This document shows positions 1 to 8,343 of a DNA stretch of 64,000 nucleotides, piece by piece. Source of the DNA: Mucilaginibacter terrenus (GTDB lineage Bacteria > Bacteroidota > Bacteroidia > Sphingobacteriales > Sphingobacteriaceae); NCBI RefSeq assembly GCF_003432065.1, contig NZ_QWDE01000001.1, positions 1,054,001-1,118,000 on the forward strand, in the 5' to 3' direction. The position numbers were made by a program, and so were the translations under genes. Numbering within the stretch: position 1 is the first letter of the stretch; every line of letters starts with the position of its first letter. The notes under the pieces are model-generated. The model was given only the letters and a program-made list of their open reading frames with translations, was not told the origin of the DNA and searched no databases.

Positions 1-439
1 TTTAAAGATAGGCGCGCTTATTGGTAATGCTGATCAAACGGATGCTGACTTGTTATCCGACTTTGGCGTTAACCTTGGCATCGCGTTTCAGTTGCAGGAC
101 GACATACTGGACGTTTATGGTGACCCAGAGAAATTTGGCAAACAGGTTGGCGGAGACATCATCTCCAATAAAAAAACATATTTGCTACTTAAAGCTCAGG
201 AATTATCAGGCAGTGATGAACTTAATACCTGGCTTGCCACTGCTCAGTTTGATGCAGCTGAAAAAGTAGCTGCAGTAACGGCCATTTATAACAAGGTTGA
301 TGTAAGGCGCCACGCCGAAGCAGAAATGCAGGCCTATGCCGAAAAAGCTTTTACGGCACTCGAGAAAATAAACCTGCCGGAAGACAGCAAACAATACCTC
401 CGCGATTTTGCGGATGGCTTGCTGGTGAGGGAATATTAG
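1..439 (+). CDS. Polyprenyl synthetase, C-terminal part (5' end outside window)
   Basis: This is the C-terminal part of a trans-isoprenyl diphosphate synthase, which condenses isopentenyl diphosphate onto an allylic diphosphate to build polyprenyl chains for quinones or cell-wall lipid carriers. The reading frame is open from base 2 with no start, so the gene begins upstream. The second aspartate-rich motif is visible in FQLQDDILDVYGD, followed by the family's GGDI and NKKTYLL segments; the first DDxxD lies outside the window. The product chain length (farnesyl, geranylgeranyl or octaprenyl) cannot be told without the N-terminal half. It ends 11 bases before the M1 peptidase gene on the same strand, so the two may be cotranscribed. 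Confidence 0.9.
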   Translation, partial: LKIGALIGNADQTDADLLSDFGVNLGIAFQLQDDILDVYGDPEKFGKQVGGDIISNKKTYLLLKAQELSGSDELNTWLATAQFDAAEKVAAVTAIYNKVDVRRHAEAEMQAYAEKAFTALEKINLPEDSKQYLRDFADGLLVREY

Positions 440-450
440 ATTAAATAAGT

Positions 451-2061
451 ATGCAAAGAAACTGTCTTAAATGCGTTACCGCTTTACTTCTTTCTGTCTT
501 CTGTTTTACCGTCTCCGCGCAAACTAAAACAACCTCCGGCGGTAAGCTCAAGCCCGAACAGGCCAACATGGATGTGCGCCATTATACCATAGCGCTGGAC
601 GTAAATTTTGAGCAAAAGACAATAGATGGTTACACCACTATTGACATTATCACTGCGAAACCTACGCGCACATTGTTGTTCGATCTGCTCGACTCACTTA
701 ATGTAAAAAGCGTGTCCGTTAATGGCACGAGCGAGCCATTTGTTTATAAGAACAACCTCATCAACATCAATACAACTAAAGAACTACCCGCTGGTAAGTA
801 CGCCGTTAAGGTGGTTTATGGCGGCAAGCCACATATTGCCGTTCGTCCGCCCTGGGACGATGGCTTTACCTTCACTCGCGATAGCACTGGCCACGATTGG
901 CTGGCAGTTACTGCCGAGGGCACTGGCGGCAAGATCTATTACCCGTGCAAAGATCACCCCTCCGACGAGCCAAATGAAGGTGCCGATCTCATTATTACTG
1001 TGCCTAAGGGTCTGGTGGTTGCCGGTCCGGGATTGCTGGTGAAACAGTCAACCAGTGGCAATAAGGCTACTTTTCATTGGCGCACCAAATACACCATCAA
1101 CAACTACAGCATTCTTTTTAACGTAGGCGACTACAAACTGGTAAAACGCAGTTACAAAAGCATCGCCGGCAACACGGTACCAATGTGGTTCTACGTACTT
1201 AACGAGCATGCCGAAAAAGCTGATAAGCTGATGGACATCTTCGAGGTAACCATCCACGAAAAGGAGAAGTACTTTGGCGAATACCCTTGGGCTAAAGAAA
1301 AAGTCGGGCTGGTAGAAACGCCACACTTAGGTATGGAGCACCAAAGCATGGTGGCTTACGGCAACAAGTTCAGGTATGTAAAAGTAGGCAACCAAGATTA
1401 CGACTGGCTGCTGCACCACGAGTTCGGTCACGAATGGTGGGGAAACAAAGTTACCGCTATTGACTGGGCCGACTACTGGATACACGAGGGAATAGATAGC
1501 TACTCTGATGCGCTTTTTACCCTGGAGTTTGCCGGTAAACCAGCTTATATAGACTACTTTAAAAAATCAGGTAAAGGCATCCAGAACAAGCAGCCATTGG
1601 TATTAGGTAAAGACATTGATGAAGAGTCGGCATACAATAATGACATTTATACCAAGGGGGCCTTTTTTATGCACACGCTTAATTATGTTATGGGCGACAG
1701 CCTTTTCTTCCCTACTTTGAAAAGCTTTGCTACATCGCCGGAACACACCTATAATAACCTCAACAATACAGATGGTGTAGAAGAGTTCTTCAGCAAAGCT
1801 TACGGTAAATCGTTAAAGCCTTTGTTTGACATGTACCTGCGTACTACCAATAAGCTTGAGATAAGCGTTACCACCGGACGACGCGACAACCAATATTTGA
1901 TCAAGCTTTCTAACATCAATATGGATCTCCCTCTTGATGTTACAACCGATGGCGGTGTGCATCACATTACGGCGAGCAGTAAAGGCATTATCATCACCAG
2001 CAAAACCATGCCGGTTATAGATGCGGATGGCTGGTATTTCAAGAAAGTAACTTACGAATAG
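451..2061 (+). CDS. Secreted M1 family zinc aminopeptidase
   Basis: A 536-residue gluzincin metallopeptidase that removes N-terminal residues from peptides. An N-terminal signal peptide (about residues 1-24, ending VSAQ) suggests export to the periplasm or outer surface. The zinc site HExxH-18x-E is intact: HEFGH at residues 323-327 and the third ligand Glu346 in WIHEG. The usual substrate-binding GAMEN motif appears as GMEHQ (294-298), a variant seen in bacterial M1 enzymes. It lacks the long C-terminal helical domain of PepN-type enzymes, fitting the short M1 group. The ATG start lies 11 bases after the prenyl synthase stop, and a hairpin with a T-run follows the stop codon. Confidence 0.93.
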   Translation: MQRNCLKCVTALLLSVFCFTVSAQTKTTSGGKLKPEQANMDVRHYTIALDVNFEQKTIDGYTTIDIITAKPTRTLLFDLLDSLNVKSVSVNGTSEPFVYKNNLININTTKELPAGKYAVKVVYGGKPHIAVRPPWDDGFTFTRDSTGHDWLAVTAEGTGGKIYYPCKDHPSDEPNEGADLIITVPKGLVVAGPGLLVKQSTSGNKATFHWRTKYTINNYSILFNVGDYKLVKRSYKSIAGNTVPMWFYVLNEHAEKADKLMDIFEVTIHEKEKYFGEYPWAKEKVGLVETPHLGMEHQSMVAYGNKFRYVKVGNQDYDWLLHHEFGHEWWGNKVTAIDWADYWIHEGIDSYSDALFTLEFAGKPAYIDYFKKSGKGIQNKQPLVLGKDIDEESAYNNDIYTKGAFFMHTLNYVMGDSLFFPTLKSFATSPEHTYNNLNNTDGVEEFFSKAYGKSLKPLFDMYLRTTNKLEISVTTGRRDNQYLIKLSNINMDLPLDVTTDGGVHHITASSKGIIITSKTMPVIDADGWYFKKVTYE

Positions 2062-2085
2062 AGTACATTTCTTAATCTTTTAGGA

Positions 2086-2126
2086 AAGAGAAGTTCGATC
2101 TGAAAGTCAGCTTCTCTTCTTTTTTA
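2086..2126 (+). terminator. Intrinsic terminator after the M1 peptidase gene
   Basis: The arms AAGAGAAG (2086-2093) and CTTCTCTT (2111-2118) form an 8-bp stem followed by CTTTTTT. It ends the prenyl synthase/peptidase unit and isolates the next operon's promoter. Confidence 0.8.
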
Positions 2127-2158
2127 AAATAAATTCTACTATTCCCGTATACTATATA

Positions 2159-2166
2159 TATATTTG
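2159..2166 (+). promoter_or_regulatory. Predicted -7 box for the sulfate-assimilation operon
   Basis: TATATTTG matches the Bacteroidota -7 consensus TAnnTTTG exactly. Transcription would start near 2172, about 5 bases before the leader-peptide ATG. No clear -33 TTTG is visible at the expected spacing. Confidence 0.6.
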
Positions 2167-2176
2167 GAAGTATAAC

Positions 2177-2251
2177 ATGAATAACACTGCAACTATTTGC
2201 TTTAACCAACTGATGTTTTGCTGTATGTACAGCCAAGGCGAGCGGTTGTAA
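2177..2251 (+). CDS. Putative Cys-codon leader peptide of the sulfate-assimilation operon
   Basis: A 24-codon ORF, ATG at 2177 and TAA at 2249-2251, placed between the predicted promoter and an intrinsic terminator. Its core reads ICFNQLMFCCMYSQ, with Cys at residues 8, 15 and 16; the consecutive Cys codons are at 2219-2224. Cys is normally rare, and cysteine is the end product of the downstream operon, so the ORF has the expected properties of an attenuation leader peptide. The stop codon lies inside one arm of the predicted antiterminator. The role is inferred from sequence geometry; no match to a named family is claimed. Confidence 0.7.
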   Translation: MNNTATICFNQLMFCCMYSQGERL

Positions 2252-2307
2252 GTAGTTGAGAATAAATGTATCAGCCTCTTCAGCCGCAGCAGAAGGGGCT
2301 TTTTTTT
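2242..2307 (+). promoter_or_regulatory. Transcription attenuator: antiterminator/terminator pair before the sulfite reductase gene
   Basis: The terminator has arms AGCCTCTTC (2273-2281) and GAAGGGGCT (2292-2300), 9 bp with one G-U pair, followed by a T-run to 2307, only 19 bases before the sulfite reductase ATG. An alternative pairing joins GCGGTTGTAAG (2242-2252) to CTTCAGCCGC (2278-2287), with one bulge and one G-U pair; it takes away half of the terminator's 5' arm. A ribosome stalled at the Cys codons (2219-2224) would leave 2242-2252 free, so the operon is read. A ribosome reaching the stop at 2249-2251 would cover this arm and let the terminator form. Structure seen in sequence; mechanism inferred. 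Confidence 0.72.
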
Positions 2308-2326
2308 AAGATATAACCAAAACGAT

Positions 2327-4420
2327 ATGCAGAGCTTCAGGACAGAACTGGAGAACCCGATAGTAGAGCAGGACATCATAGACCTGGAGCGAAAAATACG
2401 TGCTTTCCGTGAAGGGAAGATCCACGACGAGAAGTTCCGTAGTCTTCGACTTGCACGTGGTGTTTACGGGCAGCGCCAGCCGGGTGTACAAATGGTGCGT
2501 ATAAAGCTGCCATTTGGTAAGGTGACCTTCAAACAGTTGCTGAAAATAGCCGACATCTCCGATGAATACGGCAGCAGCAATCTGCACCTAACTACCCGCC
2601 AGGACATCCAGATACATTATGTAAGCCTGGACCGTACCCCACAGTTATGGGCCGAACTGGAACAAGATGATATAACTCTACGCGAAGCCTGTGGTAATAC
2701 TGTCCGCAACGTAACTGCATCGCCTACTGCCGGCATCGACCCAAAAGAACCATTTGATGTTTCACCGTATGCACAGGCAACATTCGAGTATTTTCTTCGA
2801 AATCCTGTTTGCCAGGAAATGGGCCGCAAATTCAAGATCTCGTTCTCGTCAACGGATGACGATACCGCTTTCTCTTACATACATGACCTCGGCTTCATCC
2901 CCAAATTAAAAGAGAATGGCGACAGGGGCTTTAAGGTAATGCTAGGTGGCGGTTTAGGCGCGCAGCCCTTACTGGCAAGTATAGTTGAAGAGTTTTTACC
3001 TGAAGCCCAACTTATACCGTTTATAGAGGCTATCATCCGTGTGTTCGACCGCTACGGAGAGCGCAATAATCGCAATAAGGCCCGTATGAAGTATCTTATT
3101 CAAAAACTAGGTTTAGATGAAGTGCTGCGCCTGGCCAAAGAAGAACGTACCGCATTAAAGGTTAAAACCTACCCTATCAACCGTAATGCTATAGAAGAGG
3201 CACCCCTGCCAACAGCAACAGCATATCCGCAGGTAGAAATAGCTAACCCTTTCCGTTATGATCAATGGCTGGCAACCAATGTTTTCGAACAAAAGCAAAC
3301 CGGTTTTTACGGGGTGTACATAAAAGTTCCCGTTGGCGATATCCCGTCAGATAAGGCACGCGCGTTAGTTGCCGCTATACAGCCTTATGTCGGCGACGAG
3401 ATACGTATTACACAAAACCAGGGCCTATTACTCAAGTTTGTTCGTAAAGAAGCGTTGGCTGCCCTGTACGAAGGCCTGCACGCGCTGGACCTTGCCGCCC
3501 CGGGTTTTGACAGCCTTGCCGACGTAACCACCTGTCCCGGTACTGATACTTGCAACCTGGGCATCAGCAACAGCATGACTATGGCGCGGGTACTGGAAGA
3601 TGTGATCTATAACGAATACGAAGATTTTATTTATAACCGCGATATCAAGATTAAAATAAGTGGTTGTATGAACAGTTGCGGTCAACATGGGCTAGCGCAT
3701 ATCGGCTTTCACGGCAGTTCGTTAAAAGCCGGCGCTAAAGTACTCCCTTCTGTACAAGTGATGTTAGGCGGTGGTACGGTAGGCGACGGTGTGGGCCGGG
3801 CCGCCGAACGGGTGATAAAAGTACCGTCTAAACGTGCAACACATGTTTTAAGAGCGGTACTGAACGACTACAAAGCTTTATCTCACGAGGAAGAACGGTT
3901 TAATGATTATTACGACAGGCAGGGAAAAGATTACTTCTACCGCCTGTTAAAGCCACTTGCCGACCTGGCCACCCTTACAGATGACGAGTTTGTAGACTGG
4001 GGGCACCAGGAAACCTTTGCCACAGCAATAGGTGTTGGTGAGTGTGCCGGTGTGGTAATAGACCTGGTCGCAACGCTGCTGTACGAAGCAGATGAAAAAC
4101 TTGGGTGGGCAAACGGCTCATACGAAAAGGGATTATGGAGCGATGCCATATACCACTCATACAATACCATGATCAGCTGCGCTAAAGCCTTATTGCTTGA
4201 TAAAGGCGTAAACAGCAGCACGCAGGCAGGCATTATAAAAGAATTTGATAACAATTACGTAGAAACAGGCGAGCTCACCCTTAACGGCAGCTTTACGGAC
4301 CTGGTGCTGCAAATAAACAAGAACGAACCGTCAGAAAAATTTGCAACTGCCTATAAACAACAGGCAACGCAGTTCCTGGCATTGGTTAAAGAAAAAAGAG
4401 AGGCGGTGTTACAGTCATGA
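2327..4420 (+). CDS. Siroheme-dependent sulfite/nitrite reductase with C-terminal HEPN-like domain
   Basis: A 697-residue siroheme/[4Fe-4S] reductase, six-electron reduction of sulfite to sulfide (nitrite to ammonia in sister enzymes). The cluster ligands are visible as C403-x5-C409 (CPGTDTC) and C447-x3-C451 (CMNSC). The two ferredoxin-like half-domains and siroheme-binding segments fill residues 1 to about 520. The sequence then continues for about 160 residues with an all-helical tail (GVVIDLVATLLYEADEK... SYNTMISCAKALLLDKG) that resembles HEPN domains and is absent from classical CysI or Sir. It heads the operon and is followed, with a 4-base ATGA overlap, by cobA. The operon partners make sulfite the likely substrate. 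Confidence 0.9.
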   Translation: MQSFRTELENPIVEQDIIDLERKIRAFREGKIHDEKFRSLRLARGVYGQRQPGVQMVRIKLPFGKVTFKQLLKIADISDEYGSSNLHLTTRQDIQIHYVSLDRTPQLWAELEQDDITLREACGNTVRNVTASPTAGIDPKEPFDVSPYAQATFEYFLRNPVCQEMGRKFKISFSSTDDDTAFSYIHDLGFIPKLKENGDRGFKVMLGGGLGAQPLLASIVEEFLPEAQLIPFIEAIIRVFDRYGERNNRNKARMKYLIQKLGLDEVLRLAKEERTALKVKTYPINRNAIEEAPLPTATAYPQVEIANPFRYDQWLATNVFEQKQTGFYGVYIKVPVGDIPSDKARALVAAIQPYVGDEIRITQNQGLLLKFVRKEALAALYEGLHALDLAAPGFDSLADVTTCPGTDTCNLGISNSMTMARVLEDVIYNEYEDFIYNRDIKIKISGCMNSCGQHGLAHIGFHGSSLKAGAKVLPSVQVMLGGGTVGDGVGRAAERVIKVPSKRATHVLRAVLNDYKALSHEEERFNDYYDRQGKDYFYRLLKPLADLATLTDDEFVDWGHQETFATAIGVGECAGVVIDLVATLLYEADEKLGWANGSYEKGLWSDAIYHSYNTMISCAKALLLDKGVNSSTQAGIIKEFDNNYVETGELTLNGSFTDLVLQINKNEPSEKFATAYKQQATQFLALVKEKREAVLQS

Positions 4421-5208
4421 TCATTACAACAACAAAGAACACGGTAAAAGAACCACGGATCACATTGGTTGGTGCTGGCCCCGGCGATGCCGAACTGATC
4501 ACCATAAAAGGCATAAAAGCTTTACAAGCTGCCGATGTGGTGCTTTATGATGCCCTGGTGAACGAAGAGCTGCTGGAGTTTGCGCCCGAAGGTGCTACCA
4601 AGGTTTACGTAGGTAAACGCTCGGGGGATCATTCTTTTTCACAGGAGAACATTAACAAGCTAATGATAGACTATGCCCTTAACTATGGGCACGTTGTACG
4701 TTTAAAAGGCGGCGATCCGTTTGTATTTGGCCGGGGTTACGAAGAGCTTGACCACGCTGCCGATTACAGCATTCCCGCCGAAGTTATCCCCGGCATCTCA
4801 AGTTCTATTGGTGTACCCGGCCTGCAGGGTATCCCGGTAACCCATCGTGGTTTAAGCGAGAGTTTTTGGGTGGTAACCGGCACCACTTCAGAAGGAAAAG
4901 TATCTGCCGACCTGTATGAAGCAGCCAAAACCAAAGCAACTGTTGTTGTGCTGATGGGTATTCATAAACTTGCCGAAATAGCGGAGATATTCCGTAACAA
5001 AGGCAAGCACAGGCTGCCTGCTGCCGTAATACAAAGCGGCTCTACCGCAAACGAGAAAGTTGTTGTAGGCATTGTAGATACCATTGCCGAACTCGCAGAA
5101 GAGAACAACATCTCCTCTCCTGCTTTGATCGTGTTTGGTGACGTAGTCTCTTTACACCCAAAATTTCAGCCCATCAGGGAGTTTTATGACATTGTTGCAC
5201 AAGAATAA
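4417..5208 (+). CDS. cobA: Uroporphyrinogen-III C-methyltransferase
   Basis: A 263-residue SAM-dependent methyltransferase converting uroporphyrinogen III to precorrin-2, the first step to siroheme. The family hallmarks are visible: VGAGPGDAELITIKG near the N-terminus, YDALV, VRLKGGDPFVFGRG, and EVIPGISSSIGVPGLQGIPVTHRG. The length is typical of stand-alone SUMT enzymes. The ATG overlaps the stop of the sulfite reductase gene (ATGA), indicating translational coupling, and the end overlaps the next gene by 23 bases. It supplies the siroheme cofactor required by the reductase upstream. The SUMT motifs and cofactor logic leave little doubt. Confidence 0.96.
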   Translation: MIITTTKNTVKEPRITLVGAGPGDAELITIKGIKALQAADVVLYDALVNEELLEFAPEGATKVYVGKRSGDHSFSQENINKLMIDYALNYGHVVRLKGGDPFVFGRGYEELDHAADYSIPAEVIPGISSSIGVPGLQGIPVTHRGLSESFWVVTGTTSEGKVSADLYEAAKTKATVVVLMGIHKLAEIAEIFRNKGKHRLPAAVIQSGSTANEKVVVGIVDTIAELAEENNISSPALIVFGDVVSLHPKFQPIREFYDIVAQE

Positions 5209-6694
5209 TATAACAGAGCCTCAGCCGGAAAAAACGCGTGGAAATGAACTTTTCCCCGTATTTTTAAAGCTGGAGAACCTGCATACGGTGCTTGTCGGCG
5301 GCGGTAATGTTGGCTTGGAAAAGCTAACCGCCCTGCTGCAGAACAGCCCCGCAGCAGCGGTGACTGTCGTATCTAAAACTTTCCTGCCGCAAATAGAGGC
5401 ATTAGCCGGCGGGCACCCGCAAGTAGTGCTTAAACAGAAGGCTTTTGAAGAAACAGACCTGGAAGCTGCCGATATTGTAATTGCTGCTACAAACGATTCC
5501 GACCTGAACAAGTACGCGCGGCAAGCGGCACATGACCGTAAGTTGCTGATTAATGTGGCTGACAAGCCGGCGCTATGCGATTTTTATCTTGGCTCTATTG
5601 TACAAAAGGGCGACTTAAAATTAGCCATTTCTACAAACGGGAAATCACCCACAGTAGCCAAGCGCCTTAAAGAGGTTTTAAACGAAGCGCTACCTGCAGA
5701 GCTTGACATAACCCTGCAGCAGATGAGCCAGGTACGCAACAACCTCTCTGGCGACTTTGCTCACAAAGTGAAAGAACTTAACAAGGTAACAGCTATTTTA
5801 ATCGGCGGCGAAAAACCACCCAGCAACAAGCTGCTGAAACTGGTGGTTTGGGGTACGTTTGTCCTGTTCCTGGCAATTACCTTTTCGGCACTGTGGCTTA
5901 AAGAGCCTGGTTTTAAAAACTTTGTAGAGCATATTAATCCAATGTTTTACTACTTCCTGGGAGCTGGTTTTGTATTCGCCCTTATCGATGGAGCTATAGG
6001 CATGTCTTACGGTGTTACCTCTACTACCTTTTCTCTGTCCATGGGTATCCCTCCTGCATCTGCCAGTATGGGCGTGCACCTTTCAGAAATAATGAGCAAC
6101 GGCATAGCCGGCTGGATGCATTATAGGATGGGTAACGTAAACTGGAAGCTGTTTAAATTACTACTCGTACCAGGCATTATAGGTGCAGTAACCGGCGCTT
6201 ACCTGTTATCATCGCTGGAGCATTACGCTCAGTATACTAAGCCGCTGGTATCTGTTTACACGCTGATATTGGGTTCTGTTATATTCATGAAAGCTATCAA
6301 TCTGAACCGCAAACGTAAAGGCGGAAAGATCAAAAACATATCCTTACTGGGATTAGGCGGCGGTTTTATCGACGCTGTTGGTGGTGGCGGCTGGGGTTCT
6401 ATTGTACTCTCCACTTTAATTGCCGGTGGACGCCATCCAAGGTTTTCGCTGGGAACGGTAAAGCTATCAAGGTTTTTCGTCGCCTTAATGGGCTCGCTTA
6501 CGTTTATAGCCATGCTTAATGGCAAACATTGGGAAGCGGTAGCAGGATTGATCATCGGCAGTGCGCTGGCATCGCCAATAGCCGCACGAATATCAAACAA
6601 GATCTCTGCGCGGGCAATCATGTTTGCGGTAGCAGTTATTGTAATTTTAATCAGTTTACGCAGTATAATTTTATTTATAACAAAGGTTTTTTAA
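5186..6694 (+). CDS. Fusion of precorrin-2 dehydrogenase/ferrochelatase and TSUP (TauE/SafE) permease
   Basis: A 502-residue two-part protein. Residues about 20-210 match the CysG N-terminal/Met8p type: a Rossmann GGGNVG loop at 38-43, the AAD(I)VIAATND segment, and KLAISTNGKSPTVAKRLKE. This part would oxidise precorrin-2 and insert iron to make siroheme. Residues about 225-500 contain roughly eight hydrophobic segments with the TSUP features GAIGMSYGVTST and GLGGGFIDAVGGGGWG, a family that moves sulfite, sulfonates or related anions. Placed between cobA and cysH, the fusion joins cofactor synthesis to sulfur-anion transport. Transport direction and substrate cannot be told from sequence. The start overlaps cobA by 23 bases. 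Confidence 0.9.
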   Translation: MTLLHKNNITEPQPEKTRGNELFPVFLKLENLHTVLVGGGNVGLEKLTALLQNSPAAAVTVVSKTFLPQIEALAGGHPQVVLKQKAFEETDLEAADIVIAATNDSDLNKYARQAAHDRKLLINVADKPALCDFYLGSIVQKGDLKLAISTNGKSPTVAKRLKEVLNEALPAELDITLQQMSQVRNNLSGDFAHKVKELNKVTAILIGGEKPPSNKLLKLVVWGTFVLFLAITFSALWLKEPGFKNFVEHINPMFYYFLGAGFVFALIDGAIGMSYGVTSTTFSLSMGIPPASASMGVHLSEIMSNGIAGWMHYRMGNVNWKLFKLLLVPGIIGAVTGAYLLSSLEHYAQYTKPLVSVYTLILGSVIFMKAINLNRKRKGGKIKNISLLGLGGGFIDAVGGGGWGSIVLSTLIAGGRHPRFSLGTVKLSRFFVALMGSLTFIAMLNGKHWEAVAGLIIGSALASPIAARISNKISARAIMFAVAVIVILISLRSIILFITKVF

Positions 6695-7420
6695 GTGGCA
6701 GATACTACTTACATATCGCAGCTGATCGACGGGAAAGATCCGGTTCTAGCTTTACAGGTGCTGGCTAATGAATTCCCGGGCGGGATCGTGTTCTCCACCA
6801 GTTTCGGGTGGGAAGACCAGGTAATTACACACATGATCTTCGCCAACAACATCCCCATAAAGGTTTTCACACTGGAAACCGGTCGCTTGTTCCCCGAAAC
6901 TTATTACGTGTGGAACCGCACGATGGAGATATACGGCCAACCTATTCATGCTTATTACCCGGTGCACCACTTGTTGGAAGAAATGGTAAACCGTAAAGGC
7001 CCTAACAGTTTTTATGAGTCGGTAGAAAACCGTAAAGAATGCTGTGGAATTCGCAAGATAGAACCACTTCACCGTGCTCTGGCGGGCAACAAGCTGTGGG
7101 TAACAGGCATCCGGGCAGAGCAATCTCCCAACCGGGAAGACATGAGCAACGTGGAATGGGACGCGGGTAATAACCTGTACAAGTTCCACCCTATCTTCAA
7201 CTGGACCTTGGATGATGTTAAGGCATACATCAAACTACATAATATACCATACAATACACTGCATGATCGCGGTTTTCCGAGCATAGGCTGCGCGCCCTGC
7301 ACCCGTGCTGTACAGCCTGGCGAAGACTTTAGGGCCGGGCGCTGGTGGTGGGAAGACCAAAGTAAAAAAGAGTGCGGTCTGCACTCGCATGCAGTTGAAC
7401 TAAATGATTTAAAAGAATGA
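6695..7420 (+). CDS. cysH: Phosphoadenylyl/adenylyl-sulfate reductase, [4Fe-4S] APS type
   Basis: A 241-residue reductase that makes sulfite and AMP (or PAP) from adenylylated sulfate using thioredoxin or glutathione. The [4Fe-4S] ligands of the APS-reductase type are present: Cys116-Cys117 (KECCGIRK) and Cys199/Cys202 (GCAPCTR). The catalytic cysteine is Cys227 in the C-terminal KECGLH. The cluster residues, and the absence of an APS kinase (CysC) in this operon, favour APS rather than PAPS as substrate. The start is GTG at 6695, directly after the TAA of the preceding gene. It overlaps cysD by four bases (ATGA). Confidence 0.95.
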   Translation: MADTTYISQLIDGKDPVLALQVLANEFPGGIVFSTSFGWEDQVITHMIFANNIPIKVFTLETGRLFPETYYVWNRTMEIYGQPIHAYYPVHHLLEEMVNRKGPNSFYESVENRKECCGIRKIEPLHRALAGNKLWVTGIRAEQSPNREDMSNVEWDAGNNLYKFHPIFNWTLDDVKAYIKLHNIPYNTLHDRGFPSIGCAPCTRAVQPGEDFRAGRWWWEDQSKKECGLHSHAVELNDLKE

Positions 7421-8322
7421 GCAGACACCGGTTAGATCACCTGGACGAGTTAGAGGCAGAAGCCATATACATTTTGCGCGAAGTTGCCGGGCAGTTTGAA
7501 AAGCCTGCTTTGCTATTTTCCGGCGGTAAAGATTCTATTACGCTGGTGCACCTTGCATTAAAAGCATTTCGCCCGGGTAAGTTTCCTTTTCCGCTGGTAC
7601 ATATAGACACCGGCCATAACTTTGACGAAACTATTACCTACCGTGATGAGATGATCGCCCGCATAGGTGAGAAATTAATCATAGGCCATGTGCAGGACAG
7701 CATTAACAAGGGCAAGGTAATAGAACAAAAAGGCAAAAACGCCAGTCGCAATGCGCTGCAAACAGTCACCCTTTTGGACACCATTGCCAAACACGGTTTT
7801 GATGCTTGTATAGGCGGCGCCCGCCGCGACGAGGAAAAAGCCCGCGCTAAAGAACGCATCTTTTCTGTACGTGATGAATTTGGCCAGTGGGATCCTAAAC
7901 GCCAGCGCCCCGAGTTGTGGAACATCTACAACGGCAAAATTCATAAAGGGGAGAACGTACGCGTGTTCCCGATAAGCAACTGGACAGAACTTGATGTATG
8001 GAATTACATCCGCAGGGAGAATATTCCATTACCTACTATTTACTTCGCCCACCAAAGGGATTGCATTACCCGCAACGGCCAGTTAATGGCGGCTTCCCCA
8101 TTCCTGAATATGGATGAGGATGATGTGATAACCCGCAGAAACGTACGCTTCCGTACAGTTGGCGACATGACCTGTACCGCGGCAGTGGAATCTTACGCGT
8201 TCGAGATAGATGACATCATCGACGAGATTGCATCCTCTAAAATAAGTGAGCGTGGCGCCCGTATGGACGACAAGGTAAGCGAAGCTGCTATGGAAGAACG
8301 CAAAAAAGGCGGGTATTTTTAA
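7417..8322 (+). CDS. cysD: Sulfate adenylyltransferase subunit 2
   Basis: A 301-residue small, catalytic subunit of ATP sulfurylase; with CysN it activates sulfate to adenylylsulfate. The PP-loop SGGKDS is at residues 35-40, and the family signatures GGARRDEEKARAKERIFS and ISNWTELDVWNYI are visible. Length and C-terminal KKGGYF ending are typical. The start overlaps the cysH stop by four bases, and cysN follows 21 bases later, so a coupled cysHDN block is likely. Confidence 0.97.
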   Translation: MSRHRLDHLDELEAEAIYILREVAGQFEKPALLFSGGKDSITLVHLALKAFRPGKFPFPLVHIDTGHNFDETITYRDEMIARIGEKLIIGHVQDSINKGKVIEQKGKNASRNALQTVTLLDTIAKHGFDACIGGARRDEEKARAKERIFSVRDEFGQWDPKRQRPELWNIYNGKIHKGENVRVFPISNWTELDVWNYIRRENIPLPTIYFAHQRDCITRNGQLMAASPFLNMDEDDVITRRNVRFRTVGDMTCTAAVESYAFEIDDIIDEIASSKISERGARMDDKVSEAAMEERKKGGYF

Positions 8323-8343
8323 CTAAATCTGATATCCAAATAG

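Noticed and set aside
2167..2307. Riboswitch (e.g. SAM-type) in the leader of the sulfite reductase operon
   Set aside because: No known SAM riboswitch core was recognised, while the leader ORF with Cys codons and the antiterminator explain the layout. A covariance-model search would settle it.
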